A DNA stretch of 64,000 nucleotides from Hexactinellida sp. DTS-2022. Taxonomy: Eukaryota > Porifera > Hexactinellida. Shown here piece after piece: positions 44,311 through 54,871 of the stretch. The DNA lies in assembly GCA_028753945.1 (NCBI GenBank), contig JAPNXP010000018.1, forward strand, positions 2,605,643 to 2,669,642, in the 5' to 3' direction. Position 1 is the stretch's first letter, and each line of letters opens with the position of its first letter. The translations under genes and the position numbers were made by a program. The notes under the pieces are model-generated. The model saw nothing but the letters and a program-made list of their open reading frames with translations, was not told the origin of the DNA and searched no databases.

Positions 44311-45055
44311 GTCACTCAACACAACTTGACAAGCTGTCTGGATACAAAGCACTGGCTGAAAATATAATCAGATTTCATGAACTAGGAGAACTGCCAAGAA
44401 CTTTGCAGTTAACAAGATTAGATGAGGGTCATGGTGTTGAAGAGACTCTTTCAGCAAACAATGCTAAGTGGCATAAAACTTGAAAACTGCAATTCAACAA
44501 CACAATGCTGAAAGAGCAGAAAAGAGAGATCTGAAAATTTATCCTGATAGTAAGGAAACACCAGGGGCATGTAAGCGCACCAGATCAAGATCATTTGACG
44601 CTTCTGAAATTGGTGTTGACTTGTGTTTCTTCTGTGGGCATTCGGGTGGTTCAGGTTAACTCCATGAAGCATCCACTCTAGAACTGGACAGACGTGTGCG
44701 AAAATGTTTATGGCCTAGTAGAGGCATTTTGAATATAGATAAAATGTTCAGGTACCACTCAAAGTTTAAATGTCCAAATATGTAAATTGATTGTGCCCAG
44801 TTTGAAGCTTTGGATGACTGTGTTGCATCCACAAGTTTAAATATTTTGGTCATATTTTATACGTAGGATAAACGCATCAAATACACAGCTAATGCACTTG
44901 GAAACGAATCAAACGATGTTTCATTAAATAGCCGAATTATTGATCATATGGGACCATATATGGACATAATTGGAACCAAATTGGCTAACTCATTTCTGTA
45001 CTAGATAGAGTTTAGTTTCCAACTGTAAAATGTTCAGAATAGCCGACTTCCTATA
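44311..45055 (+). pseudogene. Relic of the same unclassified transposon protein (N-terminal part)
   Basis: Plus-strand fragments in order: KLSGYKALAENIIRFHELGE, PRTLQLTRLDEGHGVEET, SANNAKWHKT; then in shifted frames LCFFCGHSGGSG, LHEASTLELDRRVRKC, and LNILVIFYT with NSRIIDHMGPYMDIIGTKLA. The order and the CFFCG..LHEAS motif recall a recurring uncharacterised invertebrate protein family that I associate with mobile elements. Several stops and frameshifts. 44815-45055 is inversely duplicated at 43136-43375. Confidence 0.5.
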
Positions 45056-45504
45056 CCTAAATAATACATTTGGAAGCAATATAAGGTTAAGTAATTGAGT
45101 ATGAGTCTATTACCAATTTACCATATATGGGCATTTAAATGGCATAATTGGAATCATAGAGGTCGAATTCTAGGTGCCTCCCGATCTTAAATAATTATAT
45201 ATCCATTTTTCTAGTTGCACAACAAATTTAATGCTTTTATCACTAAATGCACAATTGTTAAGCCAATCCGCCCCACTATTAAGAGTGATGGAGAGAAAGC
45301 TTAAACTGAAACCAATAAAAAACATAGTTAGTTCTTTAATTTTTTAATTTATAGTTGTTGTGACCTAGAACCATCGCATTATATGTCTTGACTTTATTGG
45401 AAAGTAAACAATCAAAGTCATAAATAATTTCTACAACATAAATTCAAAGTGGCATGCTACAATCACACCAAATTACCATACTTTGTTTCTGTCCTTATCA
45501 ATCT

Positions 45505-46000
45505 AAGTGAACAAGCTTTGTACGAGACGAACTAGTATAAAAGTTCTCAAATTGCTATTTTCGACTGTCGATTTTACTAAATATGTCATATTTAATTTTG
45601 CAATATCGATAACACAAGTCGATGGGTATTTCAGAAAACCTTTATCCAAGAATTCTATTATTCTAAACGGATTACCAATGTCATCGTTAACCTTTATGTA
45701 TTTTTTAGTCGTAAGAGTGTCTCTACCAGTCTACCTATTGGACATCCATTTGATTTATTGAGGTATGAAAAAATTGCATTACCTAATTTACCTGCCACAA
45801 ATGCTAGGCACTCAACTTGGGAAATAGCTATTTCTGGAAGGGTGACCTGTTCTAAATTTGTGATTATTTTATAATTCAAAATTTGATTGCTCGCCATCAT
45901 CAGTAACACTAGAAAAGGTATTCAAATATTCCATGAGTGGGTTTATGAATGGGATCATATTAGTTTTGATGTCAAATAATTTATTATGTTGGATAGTTGT
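45505..46000 (-). pseudogene. P-element transposase C-terminal fragment
   Basis: On the minus strand: NPLMEYLNTFSSVTDD, then ISQVECLAFVAGKLGNAIF, SYLNKSNGCP, and after a frameshift near 45700 NDDIGNPFRIIEFLDKGFLKYPS. It parallels the P-element copy at 49944-50399 (SQIECLNYIVGYAVFSYF, NNDTGFSLINLLDRGSLKYPS), so it is a second, diverged copy of the same kind of gene. Only the C-terminal third remains. Confidence 0.6.
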
Positions 46001-46158
46001 AATCTGAAGCACTCTAGTCCTGAGGTGACTCAATTGGCGCCGAATCGGGGGGGGGGCAGCGGGGGCCCAAGCCCAGTGTCAAACTCGGGGGGGGGGGGCG
46101 AAAGGGGCTCTTGAGCGGGCCAGAGGGATGGAGGGTTCTGGCCAAAGGACCTAACGAG

Positions 46159-46453
46159 CAGGGTGACCAAATGACAGTCCTCAGTGACTCAGTCTAACTG
46201 CTTTTTTACGCTGTCCTTTTGTATCTTTTTAAAAAAGGTTTACTGTCTGTTCTGTCTAATAATCCACTTCTCTACCTGTCTAAATAACTTTGTTGTTTAG
46301 CCATACTCAGGATTATAAGGTATACTAGTCCATGTCCTTGTATAAAAGCCTTTATTCTCAAATGTTCTACTTCTCTATTACTGGGTTTCTCAAACTGCTA
46401 TCTCTTTAATTTTAATCGTTCCTTCTTTTAAAAGTAGTCATCTGGTCACCCTG
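46159..46453. mobile_element. 295-bp hAT-type MITE
   Basis: Ends CAGGGTGACCAAATGACAG and TAGTCATCTGGTCACCCTG; flanks CTAACGAG and CTGGAGAG match partly. It lies in a G-rich stretch (46035-46110, runs of up to 12 G) that looks like one end of another hAT-like element (GGCGCCGAATCGGGG). Confidence 0.65.
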
Positions 46454-46555
46454 CTGGAGAGGCACCTATCTTTGACAATTAACCCAAAACTCCTTGGAAA
46501 ATTTTAAGGAATTTTAAATAAACGAAGGGGCAAATTACCCATTATGAGAACTTTT

Positions 46556-46990
46556 TACTGTGCCGACTACACTTAGTATAGTGGCCCAGTTCTAATCTTA
46601 CTGCCTTGGTTAGTTATTATTATAACTGTGGCGACTATACTATAGTATAGTGGCCCAGTTCTAATCTTAGTGCCTTGTATATTAATATTACTGTGCCGAC
46701 TATACTATAGTATAGTGGCCCAGTTCTGATCTTAAAGCCTTGGTTAGTTATTACTGTGCCGACAATACTATAGTATAGTGGCCCAGTTCTAATCTTACTG
46801 CCTTGGTTAGTTATTACTGTGCCGACTATACTATAGTATAGAGGTCCATTTCTAATCTTACTGCCTTGGTTAGTTATTACTGTGCCGACTATACTATAGT
46901 ATAGTGGCCCAGTATTGGTCTTAGTGCTTTGTTATTACTGTGCCGACTATACTATAGTATAGTGGCCCAGTATTGGTCTTAGTGCCTTGG
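46556..46990 (+). repeat. Seven-unit minisatellite, ~57-66-bp period
   Basis: The consensus begins ACTGTGCCGACTATACTATA, then GTATAGTGGCCCAGTTC, ending CTTACTGCCTTGG. Each unit contains the palindrome ACTATACTATAGTATAGT. The last two units carry the variant GTATTGGTCTTAGTGC. Single units or small groups recur at 1-40, 37384, 48250-48440 and, inverted, 63150-63215. Confidence 0.9.
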
Positions 46991-47011
46991 TTATTATTAT
47001 TATTATTATTA

Positions 47012-48120
47012 TCCTTCCGTATTCTCTCTAATGAACAGAGTTTACTAACTAAGAACTGAAACTTTCAGGATAGGTGTCTCATGGCTTATAGATGTGCACC
47101 TGGGGTCACGATTTATTAATTTTGACTTGGGAAAAATTTTAACGGGACTTTTAGCTTTTTTTGTCCCATAAGAAAATAAATGCAATAACAAGAAAAATTT
47201 TAGAATCATTAGTATCAGAAAAGTATTTTGCAACTGATAGCTCTTCACGATTTTTTAAATCCGTCCTCATTTTCCTGATAATTAGGCTCAAAGTTGCCAC
47301 AATTCACCCATAACTTTCTAAAATCGTAAATTCATTAATATTCAATTATGCAAATATTTCGTGGTTTCGATGAAGAACTACTATTTATGAATAATTCAAT
47401 TTCATTCAGTGTTATTTCGATTCAAGTTATTGCTGATATCATATTTACAATAAAGAATTCTAGTATATATGAATAATTAATTTACATTCAATAGCGATTA
47501 CAATACAAATCAATTTCTGATATCATAGTTACAATAAAGTATTCTATTTATATGAATAATTCAATTTGATTATATAGCTGCTACTATATAAATCAATTTC
47601 TAATACAATAATTGATTAAAGTTTTCTCCTAAATGAAAATTCAATTTCACTCAACAGTTATTCAATTTCAGAACGATTTCTGATATTCAAACAATGGATT
47701 AATGAGATAGAATATCTATTTGTATAAATATTTGTCTATGTGTGTGCTTGGTGCCCGAAATTTATTAGAGTGTAAGGGGGGATTTATAACGCATTTATAA
47801 TGGAAATATAAACTTAATCCCATATGTCATTCTAAGTAAACAAGTATGCTGATTTCAATTTCAAAACGATAACTGATATATAAACAATGGATTATTGAGA
47901 TGGAATTTCTAGTTTATGACTATTCGTTTGTGTGCTTGTTTGGTGCCCGAATTGTATTAGAGTGATAGGGGGGGTCTAAAACGCTTTTATAATGGAAATA
48001 TAAACTTAAACACAAGATGGTTTAAGATAGAAAGAAGCATGAAATTTATCAAACGTTCCTTTGTCCCGTAACAAATTGTTAAATGGGTGTAAGCACCATG
48101 TGACGTTCATGACATGGCGA
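47012..48120 (+). repeat. Long repeat family, unit L1
   Basis: Runs from TCCTTCCGTATTCTC through GTGCACCTGGGGTCACG to GTGACGTTCATGACATGGCG, directly before the palindrome. It is the inverse of 59399-60420 almost along its length, including a duplicated internal block (ATGAGATAGAATATC..., AAGGGGGGATTTATAACGC). Confidence 0.85.
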
Positions 48121-48247
48121 AAAAAATCCAAAATTGCAGCCTGTGTCGACAGCATGTTCCATTGGAGGCACTATCAATAGACCACCACCAAAATATAGTG
48201 CCACCAAAGGAACATGCGTCGGCACAGCTGCAATTTTGGATTTTTTT
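48121..48247 (+). repeat. 120-bp palindrome, array copy L1
   Basis: Arms AAAAAATCCAAAATTGCAGC...GTTCCATTGGAGGCAC and the inverse ending TGCAATTTTGGATTTTTTT; ~50-bp arms, short AT loop with CCACCACCAAAATATAG. Confidence 0.9.
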
Positions 48248-48440
48248 ATTACTGTGCCGACTATACTATAGTATAGTGGCCCAGTTCTAATCTTACTGCC
48301 TTGGTTAGTTATTACTATGCCGACTATACTATAGTATAGTGACCCAGTATTGGAATCACTGCCTTTATTATTTTTATTATTACTGTGCCGACTATACTAT
48401 AGTATAGTGGCCCAGTATTGAAATCACTGCCTTTATTATT
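48248..48440 (+). repeat. Three minisatellite units between repeat units
   Basis: Same unit as 46556-46990; the second and third carry the variant CAGTATTG(G/A)AATCACTGCC. Confidence 0.85.
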
Positions 48441-49165
48441 TATATTTATATTTTTTCTCCGTAGACGGTGCCCTGGCCAGAGCTTTATAGTTGATGGGCT
48501 GAAACTTGGCATGTAGGTGCGTATGGACCGTCTAATTTGCACCTGGGGTTACGATTTTTGACTAACACGTTTTGGACACATTTTTAACACCTTTCAAAAT
48601 TTGTCTGGTCCATAACTCAAAAAATGTTTTACTAAACCCCAAAGTTTTATTTCATATTTGGATTCATCTTAAAATTCTGCGTCGGATGGGAGAAGAAAAT
48701 TTTTAAAAATGTGTTTGATTTCTGCCATCAATGGGGGTTGAAATTTCTTTGTTTACTCACACTTCAATTTCAATAAAACTGTGAAATCTAATTCCATTGT
48801 TTCAACTTGTAATAATTATATTGATTTAATTTGTTAAATCCTACTCTAGTGATTCAACTTGCGATAATTATATTGATTTAGCTTATAAATTCCAGCTGGC
48901 TTCTATTTAATTCTAGTATTACTATACAATGGATTAAATTAAATAATATAATACAAGGAATTTGTTGACTCAACTCAACCAACCATGGATAACATTCCTA
49001 AAATAAATAACTATTAATATAACTTATTATCAATATATAATGAATGAATGGCAGTAAACTAAGATGGTTTACGGTAGAAACAAACTTCAAATTTATCTAC
49101 CATTCTTGTGACTCGGACCAATTAACAAATGGTTTTTGACACCTTGAGGCGTTGATGACTGGGCG
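48441..49165 (+). repeat. Long repeat family, unit L2
   Basis: Starts TTTTCTCCGTAGACGGTGCC and includes GCACCTGGGGTTACG, GTCTGGTCCATAACTC and a TTTACTCACACTTCAATTT block; inverse counterparts lie at 57690-57950 and 58920-59170. Confidence 0.8.
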
Positions 49166-49297
49166 AAAAAAAATCCAAAATTGCACACTGTGCCGACAGC
49201 ATGTTCCTTTGGAGGCACTATCAATAAACAAACAACAAAATATAGTGCCACCAAAGGAACATGCGTCGGCACAGTCTGCAATTTTGGATTTTTTTCT
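49166..49297 (+). repeat. 120-bp palindrome, array copy L2
   Basis: AAAAAAATCCAAAATTGCAC...GCATGTTCCTTTGGAGGC and inverse ending GCAATTTTGGATTTTTTT. Loop AATAAACAAACAACAAAATA. Confidence 0.9.
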
Positions 49298-49790
49298 CCG
49301 TAGCAGGTGCCCTGGCCACACCTGTATACATAGATGGCTGAAACTTGGCATGTAGGTTCGGAGTCGACGTCTAATTTGCACCTGGGGTTACGATTTTGTA
49401 TTAACATATTTTGGACACATCTTTAACACCTTTCAAGATTTGTCTGGTCTATAACTCAAAATATGTTTTACTAAACCCCAAAATTTTATTTCATATTTAG
49501 ATTCTTCTTAAAATTCTGCGTCTGATGGGAGAAGAAAATCTTCAAAAAAGGGTTTAATTTCTGCCATAAATGGGGGTTGAAATTTATTTGTTTACTCACA
49601 CTTCAATTTTATAAAACTGTTAAATCTAATTCTATTGTTTCAACTTGTATTAATTATATTGATTCAACTTGTGCGATCGAGTAGGCTTCTATTTTCTAAT
49701 TGAAACCTAAGATTTTACATTAAACAACAACGACAGATTAAGTGATTATATTTATTTCTGCGAGAATATTCTTGCACAATTAACTGGTTG
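49298..49790 (+). repeat. Long repeat family, unit L3 (truncated)
   Basis: Repeats the start of L2 (CTCCGTAGCAGGTGCCCTGG, CACCTGGGGTTACG) and ends in the GATCGAGTAGGCTTCTATT block; cut off before a palindrome by the P-element region. Confidence 0.75.
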
Positions 49791-51702
49791 GTGTCACCGC
49801 TCCTCGTTAGTATTATAGTAAAGATGCAAACTTCTGAAGTATTTTTAGTTGAATTTCTAGAAGGTAAGAAGTATTAGGAAGAAAATTTCTGAAGTTTTGA
49901 ATTATCGCGACCAACTACAATGTTATTAAAAATTTTAACTTTCTTATGTAGATAAAATGCAATTAGCCACTGTTGCTAACAATTTCTTAAGAATATCCCA
50001 TTTTGATGCCATGCATAAACACCACCCCCTCCATATTTTATTGGAATTTCTTTCAATTTCGAGCAATGAAATGTCAACTAATTTTCTACTGCAAGGTCCC
50101 TCATAAAATCGACGACTTAAATTAGGATGATTATCGATCTTAATAAATAATTCGTACATTGTTACGACAGATTGATAAACATTTTCTGATGGATATTTAA
50201 GGGAACCTCTATCGAGCAGATTAATTAATGAAAACCCTGTATCGTTATTAATTTGAATATCTTTTGGAGAAGTCAAAAAATCATGGCAGACTGAACATTC
50301 AGAGGATTGTTTGAAATAAGAAAACACTGCATACCCGACAATATAGTTAAGGCATTCAATTTGAGAGTTATCAAATATAGGGTTAGTAATGTCAAGCAAC
50401 TCATCTGTAAAATATTCTCAATCAATTTCTGAATGTCTTTCTTTGACATTATCATCTGCAAAACTTTTTAAATATTCTTTAATACATATCGAATCGGTAC
50501 CAGCTTGTTCAACAAATAGAAACTTAAGAAGGTTAGATAACTGAAGTTTACGCTCACTTTCTAAAATTTGACAATATGATATGTTATAATGGGACCCAGA
50601 CAATTGGCGATAAAGTCAGAATGATGTTCAAATGCGTCATTTTTGTATTCGGAATGTTAGCAAATATTCATACCCACATTCTAAGGTTAATCTATTAATT
50701 AAGAATGGAAGAGCCAGACAAGTGTGTCTAAAACTGGTAAACGTTTGAGGTGTAAGCTTACCCCTAGTTGATGGAATAATTCTCCAACAATCGAGCCATT
50801 TAACAACATTTTCCAAAAACACTAATATTTCGTCGTTATAGTGGGTGGGGCTAGATATGGATTATTGAAACGTATGTTTTTCCCGACCCAATTAACATTG
50901 AAGATGCTCCAAATATGATTTATGAAGTTGAGGAAATCAACAGTTTGAAGGGGGTTACCAATGTTAGCATGGTTAATGAAACTATAAAAACCTGCAGCTG
51001 TAGATTCATTAAAAATTCTCAGAGCCAAGTTCACATTCTGAAACTCTAAGTGAGATGGCCAACATGCTTCTGATGTTAATTTTGGGGCCCTCTTGAATAG
51101 AAAATTTGTCAGCTTGGAATAAGGTCCGAAGATCGTCAAATGCTGTATAACAATTTGTAGGATTTCTAGACCCCGTAAGCTGGCTGGGATTCAAAATAAA
51201 TGTTGGCAGTAGATATAGAAATTCTTAACTGAGTGCAAGGTAGATTTAGGGATTTTAATTAATGACTCAATTGTAAATTCATCAAACTGGGATATTTAAA
51301 GTCTTCAAAATATTTTAAATTTAGCCTATTTTACAATTGACTTGATAATATGAACAATATCAAATAATAATACAAGATTACGATCTGGATTACAAAGTGT
51401 ACAACCTTAGGAAGTTAGGATGTAATGTTTTCCCGTCATCTAAAAATAACTTATAAAGACTAACATTTAACGGATAGTTGTCAGTACAAATAGCTTCGAC
51501 AAAGAGCCACAAGTCTCGATATCGAATATAGCTTTGGTAATTATTGGATGTAAATAAGCAGCAGAAGAAGATCGACAAAGGAATGAGGCGCACGATGGTT
51601 GAAAACTATCTCATTAAACTTGAAACCATCAGCGATAAGACGGTTGTTGCAAGATCTCTAGGATTATCAATAGCGCCCAAAATCTTACCTCCTTCAAAGG
51701 CG

Positions 51703-51838
51703 TAGCACGCGGACCGGCTGGTCCGGCCATGGCCGGACCAGTTTTCATTTATTCTACTATATTATATAGGAGGGTCCGGTTTTGGCCGAACCACTTTAAC
51801 TGTTTGGCCGGAGAGTTTTCAGAGCCGTGCGACGCCCG
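51703..51838. mobile_element. ~136-bp MITE with GGTCCGG/CCGGACC palindromes
   Basis: Left GGCGTAGCACGCGGACC, right GAGCCGTGCGACGCCC; the interior has GGCTGGTCCGGCCATGGCC. It interrupts the P-element gene. Flanks TCCTTCAA and TCCTTTAT are similar, perhaps a mutated duplication. Confidence 0.55.
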
Positions 51839-52225
51839 TGTCCTTTATATGATACATCACAACGTATATGAACTTCATCCATTTGAAGTATCACATGACG
51901 TTCCCTGTCACTAAACTTAGAGGTTATTTTCGTTAATAGTCACCATCAATCCCCAGATTGTTTTTAATATGAAGCAAGTTTCGCTCAAGTGGCAAAATTA
52001 AACAACTAGATGACTGGATATTTCTATAACAAGCTGGTGATAATCCGTGAATTTTAAGTGAAAATACTTGAGTTAATATATCATACCGCCGGTTATTTTT
52101 TGAATGGATCAAATCTGTCAGTACAATAAAACACAACAAAATCTTTATGGATTCAGTACAGGTGAATAGATCGTCAGTTACGTATAGATCTAGTGTTTCA
52201 CATTCAACGAGGTTAATTGCGTTAT

Positions 52226-52359
52226 CGGTACAACTATAGTATTGTACGGGATATCATGTGCATATTGAAAGACTCGTATTTTTTAGTGTGTATTATGGTT
52301 CATTAAGAAAGAATCGTCCTTATAAAGTGTGTATCCGGTAGAATACTATAGTTGTACCG
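52226..52359. mobile_element. 134-bp MITE with CGGTACAACTATAGTAT ends
   Basis: CGGTACAACTATAGTAT and ATACTATAGTTGTACCG are perfect 17-bp inverses. Removing it lets the P-element frame run from ...NELENA into INLVECETLDLYVTDD, which shows it is an insertion. Duplication CGTTAT/CGTTTT, 5 of 6. Confidence 0.75.
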
Positions 52360-53227
52360 CGTTTTCTAGCTCATTGATAGCTAATTTGACATAATTCTTT
52401 ATCGAATGTTCAATAGATGTGTGTTCACTATGAGTTGGTGTGGAAAAGTTATCTACCTCATAAAGTGAACTTTCAATTTGGCGGGTGTCATTAATTGAAA
52501 TTCTTGAAATACAAATCGGAATATTGTTATTGCCAAATGCTTTGATAAACAAATCATGGTAAATTAAAACTGAACGTTCAATTATAGGTGCGGAATCAGT
52601 AATAAGAATATTCAAAAAGTGCAAAGAATTGTCCTCGGAATGGTGAGAAATCCAATCGTTCCTGAGATCAATCAAATGCAACTTAGAAAGAAGGTCAGAA
52701 AATGAATGAATAGACAACTTATCTACTGTTTCTTCGTTATCAGCTAAGCTCTGAGTGTAGGCAGTTTCCATCATCAATCGTTCCTTCTCATCTTTTGAAA
52801 GTCTCTTCGGTTTTGAATTTGAATCAGAAGGTAGGAACGGCAGTTAGGAAATATGCTTGGAACCGCACCTTTCTTTAGACTTAGAGACACTTTATCGCGG
52901 GGAACAGTCATAGTTCGCTGTCAATCAATATATTGGTGTGATCTCTCGATGTCTCCTTATCTGAAATGGTGTATGCATACCTAAATATAAAAATGAAATT
53001 GAGTATATACACTACCTGGACAAAAGTATTCGACCACCCAACATTTTCACATTGAAAATATCACTATAGTAGGTTTAACAATGAAAAATAATAGTGTATT
53101 CAAATTACATGAGATATTCGTATTTCGATTACAAATTCGTATTCTGCGCATTCGAATTAACAATTGAAGAAGCTTTCAATGCAATCCCTTTTTGATTTGA
53201 TTAAAAATTATCACCCTGTGCCACTAT

Positions 53228-54075
53228 TAGGGCTGTACCGGATATCCGGTTCTAATCCGGTATCCGACCAGTTACCGGATATCCGGCCGGAACCGGATAT
53301 GAACAACTATCCGGCCGGATAACGGTCCCAATTGCATTTGTGTATGAATTAAAGAATAACTATCTCTCCCAGAATACCAAGTGAATTTCCATAGCTCTAG
53401 GGTCATTTACTGTCCATTTATTCTGTCGTTCTAATGTCTGATATAGGTTTTCTTGTATAGATATTCTTGGAGTAGAATTTAGATAATGTGTAATAGCAGA
53501 AATAGTTGATTGAAAAAATACTATGATCACCTTGTTGTGAATTTCTACAAGAGGATTTTCATTTATTGTTTTTTTTTTTGTAAATTTCTGGATGTGAATG
53601 TTTATGTGGTTCCACAGTGGTGACGTGCTATATATTTTAGGATTTTTACCCGTGATATATGTATTGGCATCACATTCATTACAGAGTGCTCTGAAAGAAT
53701 CGTTCTTAGATAATGAGAAAAATGCCAAATTTAACTCATGCTGGGATTGATAAAAAATGCAACCTTTCAAGTTATAATATATAGGAATCGAAAATAAATA
53801 TGTTATTGAAAAGATTTTATTTACCAAAGGTGAATGCGATTGAAAGTATATCATATACTGTATCAATTGTGTATTCACATAAATTATTTTAGAAGCCTCC
53901 CTAAAAAACACAAGCTTAGTATATGTACAAATTAATTATGAATAAGCAGAACTTGTTCTCGTGTGATATTAAGGTTTCATTTGTGAAATACATATTTAGC
54001 CGGATAACCGGATAATTGAGCACCGGATATCCGGATCCGGCCGCAGTAGAGAATCTCTAATCCGGTACAGCTCTA
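53228..54075 (-). mobile_element. 848-bp hAT element with CCGGATATCCGG arrays, copy 2
   Basis: Inverse sister of 43449-44296 with exactly the same length. Ends TAGGGCTGTACCGGATATCC and CCGGTACAGCTCTA; perfect 8-bp duplication GCCACTAT (53220-53227, 54076-54083). Subterminal CCGGATATCCGG palindromes at both ends. Confidence 0.9.
53360..53911 (-). pseudogene. Truncated hAT transposase N-terminus with BED-type zinc finger
   Basis: An open frame of 183 residues. LAFFSLSKNDSFRALCNEC followed by TSPLWNHINIH gives C-x2-C...H-x3-H, the BED finger of hAT transposases. A later block, QENLYQTLERQ, KWTVNDPRAMEIH, resembles the sequence that follows BED in ZBED/hAT proteins. The frame ends shortly after, so dimerisation and catalytic (RNase H-like) domains are missing. 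It could at most be a DNA-binding protein; the sister copy at 43969 has lost the finger cysteines. Transcription start unknown. Confidence 0.6.
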
Positions 54076-54871
54076 GCCACTATGCACCACTTTTCCCAAT
54101 TTGCCACAATGGGAGAGATGGGAAAGTGAAATTTTTTCCCATCTCATGATAATTTTCAACCGAATGAATATGTAATCAATTTGAATGCATCTACAATATG
54201 TAATTGGAATGCGTAGAATAGGAATCTGAAATCAAAATATCAATTTGTCATAAAGTTTTAATACATTGAACAATATTATTAGGCAAACTATAGTACTATG
54301 TATTTTCAATGGGAAAATTTTGGGTTGTCGAATACTTTTGTCCGGGTACTGTATAAGGATGTGGAATTTCCAATTGAATACCTTCATATGTTTGTTGGCT
54401 TCATAATCCTTCCTTGGTCTAGGAATGGCTCTGACCCATTGTCGCGTAATCGCTCATCTTTAGGAAAATTGAAAGTTGAAGTAGAAGTATCTTCGCCTAA
54501 ATAGTGCGACCTTTAGCCTGGGACAAGACAGGACATCCAAATAGTCAAAATAAGTGGTAGTAGGTGATGTAGGTAAGGAGGAATTTAAAGTTGCACAGAA
54601 AAATGAACTTCTATGGTATTCGTATAAATTTATTATACAACAATTATGGGTGGGCATAAAAATTTAACAAATTCAAAGGTGAAATTTGATTGAATCAATG
54701 ATGGTGTATCTCTAAAAATAGACCTTATTTATTTGGAATTTACATCGTACTATATACATATCATTTCCTGCACGCATGATTACTAAACTTATTACATCGT
54801 ATTGGCAGAAATTTCTGAAATATTAGTGGAATATTGGAAAGGTATAAAAACGTAAATGTGAGGCATTAGAG

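Larger units (their letters stand above)
53010..54351. mobile_element. Tc1-like MITE carrying a later hAT insertion
   Basis: Ends CACTACCTGGACAAAAGTAT and ATACTTTTGTCCGGGTACTG, flanked by TA on both sides (53008-53009, 54352-54353). GGACAAAAGTATTCG is a typical Tc1-family terminus. Without the 848-bp hAT element it is about 490 bp and non-coding. It separates the THAP finger from the rest of the P-element gene. Confidence 0.82.
49944..54560 (-). pseudogene. P-element (THAP9-like) transposase pseudogene, split by three insertions
   Basis: Read right to left. A THAP finger remnant at about 54530-54357 (FPKDERLR, QWVRAIPRP, NKHMKVFNWKF, with the VC..HF cysteine lost); then across a Tc1-like MITE KKGAVPSIFPNC near 52890 (the A-V-P-F motif following THAP domains); 52777-52346 continues to SLHFLNILITDSAP; SLKIHGLSPACYRNIQ near 52060; AICTDNYPLNVSLYKLF near 51480; APKLTSEACWPSHLEFQNVN near 51090; FRHTCLALPFLINRLT and LLTFRIQ|NDAFEHHSDF near 50630 (the LT.R..QD..E motif); C-terminus QIECLNYIVGYAVF. 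Many frameshifts and stops; MITEs at 51703-51838, 52226-52359 and 53010-54351 interrupt it. P-element transposases are GTP-dependent DDE enzymes with an RNase H fold. This copy is dead. Confidence 0.75.
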
